Positions 45,778 to 53,895 of a stretch of 64,000 nucleotides of DNA are shown one piece after another. Within the stretch, counting starts at the first letter, position 1. Every line of letters begins with the position of its first letter. Under the pieces are notes generated by a model. It ran no database searches. It was not told where the DNA came from and saw nothing but the letters and a program-made list of their open reading frames with translations. A program made the position numbers and the translations under genes. The stretch lies in contig JADJSS010000009.1 in NCBI GenBank assembly GCA_016711605.1, positions 103,547-167,546 of the forward strand. The letters run 5' to 3'. This stretch comes from Saprospirales bacterium (GTDB lineage Bacteria > Bacteroidota > Bacteroidia > Chitinophagales > JADIYW01).

Positions 45778-46863
45778 ATGTCGAACAAATTACGTACCGA
45801 AAAAAATTGTTTAAACTGTGGTCATTTTGTTGCAGATCGTTTTTGTTCACATTGTGGTCAAGAAAACATTGAAACTAAAGAAACATTCATACATCAAGTG
45901 CAACACCTAATTGGTGATATCACGCATTTCGATTCCAAATTTTTCAGAACTGTAACATATTTATTTAGCAAACCTGGCTTTCTTACACTAGAATATTTAA
46001 AAGGCAAACGTGCAGATTATGTTAAACCTATACAATTATTTGTGTTTACATCGTTTATTTTCTTTTTATTTCAAGGAATTTTACCAAAAAAAAATAGTGT
46101 TAAAGAAGGTGCATTGCAAACTTTATCTGAATCAATTGCAAAAGCATCAGATACAACACACGTTGAAAAAGAAATAGAAGAAGACCAACATAGCTCAAGT
46201 TTTTTTAAAGGTATAAAAGATGGATTAATTTCAAAGGATACTGTCAAAAAAAATAAAAAAGAAGATATCACTATTATAAATAATAATATACTAAACATAA
46301 AAGTAAAAAATGAAGATACTACTGATGATTTTGGTTTATTCACCAATGGAACTCTCTCAGAAGAAAAAGATTATATAAGAATTCAAGACAGCTTACCAAA
46401 AGAAAAGCGAGATGGTTTTTTTAAGAAAAAGACAAAACTCTTTTTGCTGAAAAATAAAGATAAAACATCCAATGAGTTTACTCATGAATTCAGAGAGAAA
46501 TTTTACCACAAAATGCATTACTGGATTTTTATTTTATTTCCTTTTTTTGCACTCATCTTAAAATTGTTTTACCGAAAAAAGCAATTGTATTTTAGTGAAC
46601 ATTTGATTTTCGGATTTCATTTTCACACCATTATTCTTTTATTACTATTAATAGCATCTTTTGTTTCAAGTATTTTTGACGTATCTATTTTATGGCTGAT
46701 TCTATTTGGAATCTATTTCTATTTATTCTTTTCTTTAAAAAGAGTATTTAATGATTCCTATAAAAAGACAATCTTAAAATCCTTACTCGTTTTTATTGTT
46801 TATGTTATTTTCGTTTATCTATTTATAATGTTTACATCAATAGTTGTGCTGTTTTTTAGTTAA
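45778..46863 (+). CDS. DUF3667 membrane protein with N-terminal zinc ribbon
   Basis: The 361-residue protein matches DUF3667. The N-terminal zinc ribbon has Cys11, Cys14, Cys23 and Cys26 (CLNCGH..FCSHCGQ). The conserved 'LTLEYLKGKRADYVKPIQLFVFTSFIFFLF' follows, then a variable charged region and four or so C-terminal membrane helices. The family is widespread in Bacteroidota and of unknown function. The start at 45778 matches the family and drops seven residues of a longer reading. TTAATTTG lies about 20 nt before the start, one base off the promoter consensus. Confidence 0.85.
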   Translation: MSNKLRTEKNCLNCGHFVADRFCSHCGQENIETKETFIHQVQHLIGDITHFDSKFFRTVTYLFSKPGFLTLEYLKGKRADYVKPIQLFVFTSFIFFLFQGILPKKNSVKEGALQTLSESIAKASDTTHVEKEIEEDQHSSSFFKGIKDGLISKDTVKKNKKEDITIINNNILNIKVKNEDTTDDFGLFTNGTLSEEKDYIRIQDSLPKEKRDGFFKKKTKLFLLKNKDKTSNEFTHEFREKFYHKMHYWIFILFPFFALILKLFYRKKQLYFSEHLIFGFHFHTIILLLLLIASFVSSIFDVSILWLILFGIYFYLFFSLKRVFNDSYKKTILKSLLVFIVYVIFVYLFIMFTSIVVLFFS

Positions 46864-46913
46864 AGTATTCTTATTTATAACAGCATAGTTGCAAGTTGTG
46901 GTCTCTGTATATT

Positions 46914-48101
46914 TTAATATACTTTATCTAACGCGTTTAAAATAATAGTACAAGCTTGTTTTATTTCTTCTTCAGAAATAATTAATGGTGGTGCAATACG
47001 CATGCAATTATCAGCAAATAAAAACCAATCTGTTATCAATCCATTTTTCAAACACACATCAATTACTTTTCGTAAGTTGGCAAAATTATCTAAATGAATT
47101 GCCATCATCAATCCACAATTTGTAATTTTTTTTATAGCATGATGTTGTAATAATTGTAAAAATAAATCGGCTTTTTGATTTACATTTTTATATAATTTTT
47201 CATCAACAATAGTTTGCAAACAAGCCAATGAAGCTGCGCAACATACAGCATTTCCACCAAAAGTAGTAATATGTCCAAGCACTGGATTATTGGTTAAACT
47301 CCACATGATTTCTTTGCTCGAAATAAAACATCCTAACGGCAAACCACCACCAAAACCTTTTGCTAACAACAAAATATCAGGCACTACATTTTCAGCTTCA
47401 AAACGAAAAAATGTGCCAGTTCTACCGCAGCCAGTTTGTATTTCATCAAACACTAATAATGTACCAGTTTCATTGCATCGCTCACGAATTTTTTTTAAAT
47501 AATTTATTTCTGGATTAGTAATACCTGATTCGGCTTGCACTGGCTCAATAAATATGGCAGCAGTTTTTTTTGTAATTAGATTTATGTCATCAAAATTATT
47601 GTAACGAATTTGTCGTGTATCAGGCAACAATGGACGAAATGCCGATTTAAAATATTCATCACCTAACAAACTCAGCGCGCCTTGTGTGCTTCCATGATAA
47701 GATTTCAAACATGAAATAATTTCGGTTCTTCCAGTAAAACGTTTTGCCAATTTCATCGCGCCTTCTGTAGCTTCTGTTCCAGAATTGGTGAAGTAAACGG
47801 AGTTTAAATTTTGTGGTAATAAATCAACTAAAAATTTTGCCAATTGTACTTGTGGTGCTTGAATAAATTCACCGTACACTAAAGTATGTGCATATTTTGC
47901 AGCTTGCATTTGAATGGCTTCTACAATTTTTGGATGACAATGACCCAACACACTAACATTAATTCCTGAAATTAAATCGATGTATTTTTTACCGGAAGTA
48001 TCATATAAATATACACCTTGTGCGCTTTCTATTTCCAAAGCTAAAGGTGCATCAGAAGTTTGCGCTACATGTTGTAAAAAAAGTTGTCGTTGCGATAACA
48101 T
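46914..48101 (-). CDS. Class III aminotransferase
   Basis: The 395-residue PLP enzyme has the class III pattern. There is the glycine-rich site 'TNSGTEATEGAMKLA', the aspartate in 'LLVFDEIQTGCGRTG', the PLP lysine in 'LLLAKGFGGGLPLG' and 'GHITTFGGNAVCCAAS'. Relatives include acetylornithine, ornithine and 4-aminobutyrate transaminases. The absence of arginine-pathway genes around it leaves the substrate open. A TATCTTTG promoter box ends only 4 nt before the start codon, suggesting a nearly leaderless transcript. Confidence 0.85.
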   Translation of the reverse strand: MLSQRQLFLQHVAQTSDAPLALEIESAQGVYLYDTSGKKYIDLISGINVSVLGHCHPKIVEAIQMQAAKYAHTLVYGEFIQAPQVQLAKFLVDLLPQNLNSVYFTNSGTEATEGAMKLAKRFTGRTEIISCLKSYHGSTQGALSLLGDEYFKSAFRPLLPDTRQIRYNNFDDINLITKKTAAIFIEPVQAESGITNPEINYLKKIRERCNETGTLLVFDEIQTGCGRTGTFFRFEAENVVPDILLLAKGFGGGLPLGCFISSKEIMWSLTNNPVLGHITTFGGNAVCCAASLACLQTIVDEKLYKNVNQKADLFLQLLQHHAIKKITNCGLMMAIHLDNFANLRKVIDVCLKNGLITDWFLFADNCMRIAPPLIISEEEIKQACTIILNALDKVY

Positions 48102-48105
48102 TATA

Positions 48106-48113
48106 CAAAGATA
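48106..48113 (-). promoter_or_regulatory. Putative -7 box 4 nt from the aminotransferase start
   Basis: The minus strand reads TATCTTTG, then TATA, then ATG. If this is the true -7 element, transcription starts inside or just at the start codon, so the mRNA would be leaderless or a downstream start is used. No clear -33 TTG is present. Confidence 0.4.
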
Positions 48114-48229
48114 TTAAGCGGAGTTCGGTTTATGAAAGATAATCCAGAATAAAACAGATTGATAGAGACATACAATAATATCATTATATACTTCTATTAA
48201 ATTATAGAGCACAAATTGAATTGCTACAC

Positions 48230-49771
48230 CTAAACCTTTTCGCCGTTTTTGGTAACGATTTTGTATTCACCTAAACTTAGTGATGAATCCTGAATTAAAC
48301 GAACCCATTTTTTTATTCTGGAATACCATTTCATTCTAAAGGAGAACGTATCTTGTTTCAAAAACGAATAAATAAATGGATGCACATACAATAGGAAATT
48401 AGTTTCTTTATGTGTTTTCAAATGGTGCAACTCCGATTTGATATTGTCGATAATTTGTAAAGGTTGATCAACTTTGTATTTGCTGTTTGCGTGCAACATT
48501 GGCTCACGTGTATCTACAATTACTTGTTCTTTCATGCGTTGTCGCGTAATTTCCATTAAACCAAACTTGCTAATTGGCAAAATTACATGACGAGCTTTAT
48601 CGGTGCGCATCGCTTCCTGCATGGCGTCGTATAGTTTGTGTTTATAGTCTGATGATTTCATATCAATAAAATCAATCACAATAATTCCACCAATGTCTCG
48701 CAAACGCAATTGCCTTGCTACTTCATTTGCAGCTTCCACATTAATATTAAAAGCATGTGTATCTTGCTCAACGTCCTTTTTAACTTTTGGTCCACTGTTT
48801 ACATCAATTACATGCAAAGCTTCGGTATGTTCTAAAATAACATAGGCGCCACTTTTTAAAGTTACTGTTTTTCCAAAAGCAGTTTTAACTTGTCGACTTA
48901 CATCAAACTTTTCAAATAAAGGAGTCGCTTCGTCATATTTTTCTAAGATAGATGAATGTTCTGGTGAATGTTCTTTTAAATATGCTTTTAAATCGCCATG
49001 CAGCGTTGCATTATCTGTAACAATTTTGGAAAAACTATCGTTCATTAAATCACGCACAATTGAAAAAGTTTTATTCATCTCTTTCAATAACACTTTTGGT
49101 GGATTTTGATAACGTATATTTTCGGTCATCACTTTCCATTTATTCATCAGATTTTCTACATCGTGCTTTAGTTCTTCAATTCCTAAACCTTCAGCATTCG
49201 TTCTGACAACAAACCCAAAATTTTTCGGTTTTATTTTATGCATTAAATCTAATAATCGCTCACGTTCTTCAGGTTTCTCAATTTTTTTAGAAATTCCAAT
49301 AGAATTAGTGAATGGTACTAATACCAAATAGCGTCCTGCGATAGATAATTCGCAAGTTAAGCGAGGTCCTTTAGTAGAAATTGCTTCTTTAGAAATTTGA
49401 AAAATGAGAATATCGCCTTTTTCTAAGACGTTATCTATCTGGCCATCTTTAGGAATATGTGGCTCAAGATAAAAAGTATCCAATAAGTGTGATTGTTCGC
49501 CTTTGAAAGCATCCGAACTGAACCTGCGAACAGATCGAATGTATGGACTCAAATCAGAATAATGTATAAAAGCATCTTTTTCGTGTCCAATTTCGATAAA
49601 AGCAGCATTTAATCCTGGATTTAATTTTTTTACTCGTCCTAAGTAAATATCACCAGCACCAAAGCCCTCTTTGTCGTAGGCATCCAGATGGTATTCGACT
49701 AATTTTTTGTTTTCAAGAAGCGCAATTTCAACACCTTTGGAATTAGCGTGTACTACTAATTCTTTAATCAT
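48230..49771 (-). CDS. rng: Ribonuclease G/E family protein
   Basis: The 513-residue protein is an RNase G type endoribonuclease for rRNA 5' maturation and mRNA decay. The N-terminal S1 domain (about 37-125, 'GDIYLGRVKKLNPGLNAAFIEIGHEKDAF') is followed by the RNase E/G catalytic core, with the Mg-binding Asp residues in 'LHVIDVNSG' and 'GGIIVIDFIDM'. It lacks the long RNase E C-terminal scaffold. It is the last gene of a HU / TPR / bL38 / rng series on the minus strand. Confidence 0.93.
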   Translation of the reverse strand: MIKELVVHANSKGVEIALLENKKLVEYHLDAYDKEGFGAGDIYLGRVKKLNPGLNAAFIEIGHEKDAFIHYSDLSPYIRSVRRFSSDAFKGEQSHLLDTFYLEPHIPKDGQIDNVLEKGDILIFQISKEAISTKGPRLTCELSIAGRYLVLVPFTNSIGISKKIEKPEERERLLDLMHKIKPKNFGFVVRTNAEGLGIEELKHDVENLMNKWKVMTENIRYQNPPKVLLKEMNKTFSIVRDLMNDSFSKIVTDNATLHGDLKAYLKEHSPEHSSILEKYDEATPLFEKFDVSRQVKTAFGKTVTLKSGAYVILEHTEALHVIDVNSGPKVKKDVEQDTHAFNINVEAANEVARQLRLRDIGGIIVIDFIDMKSSDYKHKLYDAMQEAMRTDKARHVILPISKFGLMEITRQRMKEQVIVDTREPMLHANSKYKVDQPLQIIDNIKSELHHLKTHKETNFLLYVHPFIYSFLKQDTFSFRMKWYSRIKKWVRLIQDSSLSLGEYKIVTKNGEKV

Positions 49772-49801
49772 GTGTGATATGTTAATGGTTATACGTTATA
49801 A

Positions 49802-49837
49802 GTTATAAGATAAAACGGATAACGTTTATCTTATAAC
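49802..49837 (-). other. 12-bp hairpin between the bL38 gene and rng
   Basis: GTTATAAGATAA (49802-49813) and TTATCTTATAAC (49826-49837) form a perfect 12-bp stem over a 12-nt loop in the 79-bp gap. No U run follows on the minus strand, so it is not a standard terminator. It may be a processing or stability element separating the ribosomal protein gene from the RNase gene. Confidence 0.45.
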
Positions 49838-49850
49838 CAATAATTTTTAC

Positions 49851-49940
49851 CTATTTTTTCTTATGACGGTTTTTTCTTAGTCTTTTCTTTCTTTTGTGCG
49901 TCGCAATTTTATGACGCTTTCTTTTTTTTCCGCAAGGCAT
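49851..49940 (-). CDS. Small basic ribosomal protein bL38 (AURKAIP1/COX24 domain)
   Basis: This 29-residue gene is easily missed because of its size. The product begins MPCGKKRKRH, has the core KIATHKRKKRLRKNRHKKK and ends in Lys. That is the conserved AURKAIP1/COX24-type peptide of Bacteroidota, which I recall being seen in Flavobacterium ribosomes and called bL38. More than half of the residues are Lys, Arg or His, as expected for an rRNA-binding peptide. The ATG is 2 nt after the TPR gene stop, so it is co-transcribed. The third residue is Cys where Ser is usual. Confidence 0.85.
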   Translation of the reverse strand: MPCGKKRKRHKIATHKRKKRLRKNRHKKK

Positions 49941-49942
49941 AA

Positions 49943-50782
49943 TTAAACTTTTTTATTTTTTAAACTGTTGACGATTTCGTCTATTTCTTTATTAAAATCT
50001 TCTTTATTTACAAGTGTTTTGCACATTTCAAACAATCGGATCGCTTCATCGTTATGTCCAAGTTGTGCTTCCGTAATTGCCAAAAAATACAATGCTTCAG
50101 TATTTTGTGGATCTAATTGCAACACCTTTTTAAATCGTTCTTTCGCTTTATCATATTGTCCAGATTGAATAGAAAGTCGTCCTAATGCTAATGAAACAGG
50201 TATGTTATCTGGTAAACTATCTGCTAAATGCCTTAAAATTCCAATTCCTTTCATTGGTTCCTGCGAACCTTGTACATACACATCAGCTATTTTAATCTGC
50301 AATTCTATGTCACGACCATCCTTTTGAGCGGCTTGCTCGTAAGAACGGAGCGCAAAGGTAATTAAATTATTTGAAATAGTAGAATCTGCAACGTTTTTAT
50401 ATGCACTCACTAATGCATCACCAGCATTTGCCAATACATCTTTGGTTTGATCAATTTGTGCAAATTGATAGAAATAATAAGTTCCAAGTGCTTCGTTACC
50501 AATATTTTTCCAAAATCTTGATAGTTGTAAATTAATTTCTTTTGTTTTTGTTGTATCAATCTTATTAGCTTTTTTTAATTGATCCAATAGAGACGATACG
50601 GTTGTTTTAGAGGAATCTGCTAATTTTGCTATTTGCAATTGAGCGTATTGCTCTAAAGAAATACTTTCAACCTTAGATGCTGAGTGCGTATCTGCCTTCT
50701 TTTGAACTGTTTTTCCGCCAAAATAAAGAGCAAGAGCCAACGCCAACGTTCCAAATCCTAAAATGAGTTGCCCTTTTTGCAC
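49943..50782 (-). CDS. Membrane-anchored TPR protein
   Basis: The 279-residue protein has an N-terminal hydrophobic anchor (about 5-21) and a helical body. Clear tetratricopeptide repeats lie near the C-terminus ('PVSLALGRLSIQSGQYDKAKERFKKVLQLDP', 'EALYFLAITEAQLGHNDEAIRLFEMC'). TPR proteins of this kind in Bacteroidota often lie between HU and rng genes. It probably scaffolds a complex at the inner membrane or periplasm. It lies 9 nt after the HU gene and 2 nt before the bL38 gene. Confidence 0.8.
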   Translation of the reverse strand: MQKGQLILGFGTLALALALYFGGKTVQKKADTHSASKVESISLEQYAQLQIAKLADSSKTTVSSLLDQLKKANKIDTTKTKEINLQLSRFWKNIGNEALGTYYFYQFAQIDQTKDVLANAGDALVSAYKNVADSTISNNLITFALRSYEQAAQKDGRDIELQIKIADVYVQGSQEPMKGIGILRHLADSLPDNIPVSLALGRLSIQSGQYDKAKERFKKVLQLDPQNTEALYFLAITEAQLGHNDEAIRLFEMCKTLVNKEDFNKEIDEIVNSLKNKKV

Positions 50783-50791
50783 AATAAAATC

Positions 50792-51094
50792 TTATTTAGC
50801 TGCTTTATTTTTAACGCTTGCTTCTTTAATTTGCTCTACGAAAACTTTAGAAGGTTTAAAAGCTGGAATTTGATGTTCAGGAATTTCAATCGCGATGTTT
50901 TTCTTAATGTTACGACCGATTTTTGCTTTACGTGTTTTTACTATAAAACTGCCAAAACCACGAACATATAAGTTTTCGCCGTCTGCTAATGTATCTTTCA
51001 CTTCTTTAAAAAATGCTTCCATCGCTACTAAAACATCAACTTTAGGAACGCCTGTTTTTTCTGAAATGGTGGTAATAATATCTGCTTTTCTCAT
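50792..51094 (-). CDS. HU-family DNA-binding protein
   Basis: The 100-residue protein starts 'MRKADIITTISEKTGVPKVDVLVAMEAFF' and has the beta-arm region 'LYVRGFGSFIVKTRKAKIGRNIKK' with 'IPAFKPSK', all diagnostic of HU/IHF. It bends and compacts DNA. A start at 51154 would add 20 residues with no homology, so 51094 is preferred. It is first of four co-oriented genes (HU, TPR, bL38, rng). The upstream DNA contains two ATTTGCA-like boxes and no clean consensus promoter. Confidence 0.92.
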   Translation of the reverse strand: MRKADIITTISEKTGVPKVDVLVAMEAFFKEVKDTLADGENLYVRGFGSFIVKTRKAKIGRNIKKNIAIEIPEHQIPAFKPSKVFVEQIKEASVKNKAAK

Positions 51095-51240
51095 GATTGG
51101 ATTTATTGAACTGCAAAAATGCAAATTTTTTTTATCTAATTTACTAATATCCACTAAATTAGAGTTTTTTTAATGTTGAAAGATGCAAATTAACAAAATC
51201 ATACTTGTAGGTTGCAGTTTTAAAACTTTTTACGCTTAAA

Positions 51241-52191
51241 ATGCTCTACAAAAAACCGCCAACTCAAAAATCAGAATTGCATCCACGAAATAAGCATCGT
51301 AATCGATATGATTTTAAGCAATTAATAGAAAGTTGTGATGATTTGAAACCTTTTGTAAAATTGAATAAATTCAACGATGAATCGATTGATTTTGCAAATC
51401 CTGAAGCTGTGAAAATGCTGAATAAGGCACTTCTAAAACATTTTTACAACATAGAAAATTGGAAAATTCCTGCAAATTATTTGTGTCCACCAATTCCAGG
51501 TCGTGCAGATTATATTCATTATATTGAAGATTTATTAGCAAGCACAAATAATAAAAAAATTACTAAAACCGTAAAATGTTTAGATGTTGGCATTGGTGCC
51601 AATTGTGTATATCCAATTATTGGAACAAAAGAATATAATTGGCATTTTGTAGGCGCAGATATTGATAAAATTGCTATTGAAAATGCTAATCAAATCATCG
51701 AATCAAATCCGTTTTTAAAATATAAAATTGAATTGAGATTACAACCAAATCCTAAAAACATTTTTCAAGGAATCATTAAAGAAAATGAACGATTTGATGT
51801 AACAATTTGCAATCCACCTTTTCATGCATCTTTGCAAGAAGCGCAAGCTGGAACGATGCGCAAAATCAATAATTTAAATCCTAAAAAAACAAATGAAGTA
51901 ACATTAAATTTTGGTGGAAAAAACAATGAATTATGGTGCGATGGTGGTGAAGTAAAATTTGTAGAAAACATGATTTTTGAAAGCAAAAATTTTAGTGATC
52001 ATTGTTTTTGGTTTACCAGTTTAATTTCCAAACAATCCAATTTAAAAAGCATTTATCATGCACTAAAAAAAGCCGAAGCCATTGAAGTAAAAACAATTGA
52101 AATGGCACAAGGAAATAAAGTAAGTCGCATTGTTGCCTGGACATTTCTCACGAAAGAGAAACAAAGAAATTGGATGAATGCAAGATGGTAA
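51241..52191 (+). CDS. rlmF: 23S rRNA (adenine-1618-N6)-methyltransferase
   Basis: The 316-residue protein matches RlmF (YbiN). It begins 'ELHPRNKHRNRYDFKQLIESC' and has the SAM-binding strand 'VKCLDVGIGANCVYPIIG'. The catalytic NPPF motif lies in 'FDVTICNPPFHASLQEA', and the typical end is 'VSRIVAWTFLTKEKQRNWM'. It methylates A1618 of 23S rRNA. It lies 138 nt upstream of mutY on the same strand, with a copy of the leader element in between. Confidence 0.92.
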   Translation: MLYKKPPTQKSELHPRNKHRNRYDFKQLIESCDDLKPFVKLNKFNDESIDFANPEAVKMLNKALLKHFYNIENWKIPANYLCPPIPGRADYIHYIEDLLASTNNKKITKTVKCLDVGIGANCVYPIIGTKEYNWHFVGADIDKIAIENANQIIESNPFLKYKIELRLQPNPKNIFQGIIKENERFDVTICNPPFHASLQEAQAGTMRKINNLNPKKTNEVTLNFGGKNNELWCDGGEVKFVENMIFESKNFSDHCFWFTSLISKQSNLKSIYHALKKAEAIEVKTIEMAQGNKVSRIVAWTFLTKEKQRNWMNARW

Positions 52192-52244
52192 TTTTAAACA
52201 CATCGTTCTATAAAAAATAAAATCCTATCTTCGAATCTCAATGC

Positions 52245-52296
52245 AATATCCATTTTAAATTTCTATATCAATTAAGAATGTTTGTTAGGATATTCC
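52245..52296 (+). repeat. Diverged leader element upstream of mutY
   Basis: AATATCCAT (52245-52253) and GGATATTCC (52288-52296) are separated by 34 nt, against 33 in the full copies at 5916-5990 and 9437-9511. The TTCCGAA palindrome is absent. The next 33 nt lead to the mutY ATG and match the galE leader at nearly every base over the last 24 positions, including ACAATA..AAATAAACACATGAAA. Confidence 0.6.
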
Positions 52297-52329
52297 ATGT
52301 GCTTCATAAGAAACAATAGAAATAAACAC

Positions 52330-53376
52330 ATGAAATCTTTTTCCAGAAAATTGTTAGAATGGTACAATCCGACAAACAGGAATTTGCCATGGAAAAAAAC
52401 AAATGATGCTTATAAAATTTGGTTGTCAGAAATTATTTTGCAGCAAACACGCGTAGAACAAGGAACACCATATTATTTAGCATTTGTTAAACAATATCCA
52501 ACCGTAAAAAGATTGGCAAATGCTCCGCTAGATGATGTATTAAAACTTTGGGAAGGTTTAGGTTATTATTCACGCGCACGAAATTTGCATTTCGCCTCCA
52601 AACAAATTATGCAACTTCACAACGGAAAATTTCCTGAAACGCATGCAGAAATTTTACAGCTAAAAGGCATCGGAAATTATACAGCAGCAGCTATTTCATC
52701 ATTTGCTTATAATTTACCACATGCTGTTTTAGATGGCAATGTTTATCGTGTTTTGTCAAGAGTTTTTGGTATCGAAACACCAATAGATTCAACCATTGGA
52801 AAGTCTACTTTTCAAAAACTAGCTGATGATTTATTAGATAAAAGAAATCCTTCTGTTTACAATCAGGCAATTATGGATTTCGGCGCAATTATGTGCAAAC
52901 CGCAAAATCCGTTGTGCGAAAATTGTCCGTTTAGCTCTGAATGTAAAGCTCTTCAATTAGACAAAATCAATTTACTACCAATTAAATCTAAAAAGCTGAT
53001 TAAAACAGAACGACATTTTCATTATTTCGTTTTATATGATTCAAAAAACATCTATATCAGCCAACGTACAGAAAATGATATCTGGAATGGTTTGTTTGAA
53101 TTTCCTGTTGAGGAAGTTAATGATCAATGGTCAATAGACAATAGTGATTTTATAAAAAAAATCGATCCTCAATCTTCAATCATCAATCAACCATTATCCT
53201 ACAAACAAACGCTTTCACATCAATATATTAATGGATATTTTCATGAAATTAGTGTGAAAAAACTGCCAAAATTGGATAAATCATATCTTAAAATTAAAAA
53301 AAGCGACATTTTGAATTATGCTTTTCCAAAAATCATACGTTCTTATTTGGAAAATAGATTAATTTTTATATCTTAG
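52330..53376 (+). CDS. mutY: A/G-specific adenine glycosylase
   Basis: The 348-residue enzyme removes adenine paired with 8-oxoguanine. The catalytic Glu lies in 'SEIILQQTRVEQG', the HhH motif is 'LKGIGNYTAAAI' and the catalytic Asp is in 'HAVLDGNVYRV'. The [4Fe-4S] cysteines have the C-x6-C-x2-C-x5-C spacing (CKPQNPLCENCPFSSEC). A NUDIX-like C-terminal domain follows. The ATG at 52330 is the family start; the longer reading from 52282 passes through the leader element. Codons 268-292 or so (53131-53205) are built from low-complexity ATCAATCAAC-type DNA. It is followed by ssb, gldE and gldD, a conserved order in Bacteroidota. Confidence 0.93.
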   Translation: MKSFSRKLLEWYNPTNRNLPWKKTNDAYKIWLSEIILQQTRVEQGTPYYLAFVKQYPTVKRLANAPLDDVLKLWEGLGYYSRARNLHFASKQIMQLHNGKFPETHAEILQLKGIGNYTAAAISSFAYNLPHAVLDGNVYRVLSRVFGIETPIDSTIGKSTFQKLADDLLDKRNPSVYNQAIMDFGAIMCKPQNPLCENCPFSSECKALQLDKINLLPIKSKKLIKTERHFHYFVLYDSKNIYISQRTENDIWNGLFEFPVEEVNDQWSIDNSDFIKKIDPQSSIINQPLSYKQTLSHQYINGYFHEISVKKLPKLDKSYLKIKKSDILNYAFPKIIRSYLENRLIFIS

Positions 53377-53436
53377 ATTAGCAATTTTAATTGATTTAAG
53401 TCAAGCTCAATTAATTTGTACCTAAATTCGAATGTT

Positions 53437-53871
53437 ATGAGTGTTAATAAAGTAATATTAATCGGTCGATTAGGAAAAGATCCTGAAGTACGTAAAATAA
53501 ATGCAACTACAACCGTTTGTAATTTTCCGTTAGCGACTAATGAATCCTATAAAAATCAGGATGGAACTTACACAGAACAAACTGAATGGCACAATATTGT
53601 GATGTGGCGTGGCGTTGCTGAACGTGCAGAGCGTATTTTAAAGAAAGGAAATACTATATTTGTGGAAGGAAAATTGAGAACACGATCTTGGGAAGACAAA
53701 GAAGGTCACAAAAGATATACTACCGAAATTGTTGTAGAAAATTTTCAGTTATTAGATAAAAAAGAATCAAGTGGCAACACGCAACATAGTAGCAACGAAA
53801 ATAAATCTGCTGATACCAATTCAACAGAAACAATTACGGAACCAACTTTTGATGATGATTTGCCTTTTTAA
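53437..53871 (+). CDS. ssb: Single-stranded DNA-binding protein
   Basis: The 144-residue protein has an N-terminal OB fold ('VNKVILIGRLGKDPEVR', 'WHNIVMWRGVAERAERILKKG', 'IFVEGKLRTRSWEDKEGHKR') and a Ser/Asn-rich linker. The acidic tip FDDDLPF recruits partner proteins. The ATG at 53437 is chosen over an upstream TTG that adds seven residues. It lies 60 nt after mutY. Confidence 0.94.
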   Translation: MSVNKVILIGRLGKDPEVRKINATTTVCNFPLATNESYKNQDGTYTEQTEWHNIVMWRGVAERAERILKKGNTIFVEGKLRTRSWEDKEGHKRYTTEIVVENFQLLDKKESSGNTQHSSNENKSADTNSTETITEPTFDDDLPF

Positions 53872-53895
53872 TGAAATAAAATAATTGCAAAAACC

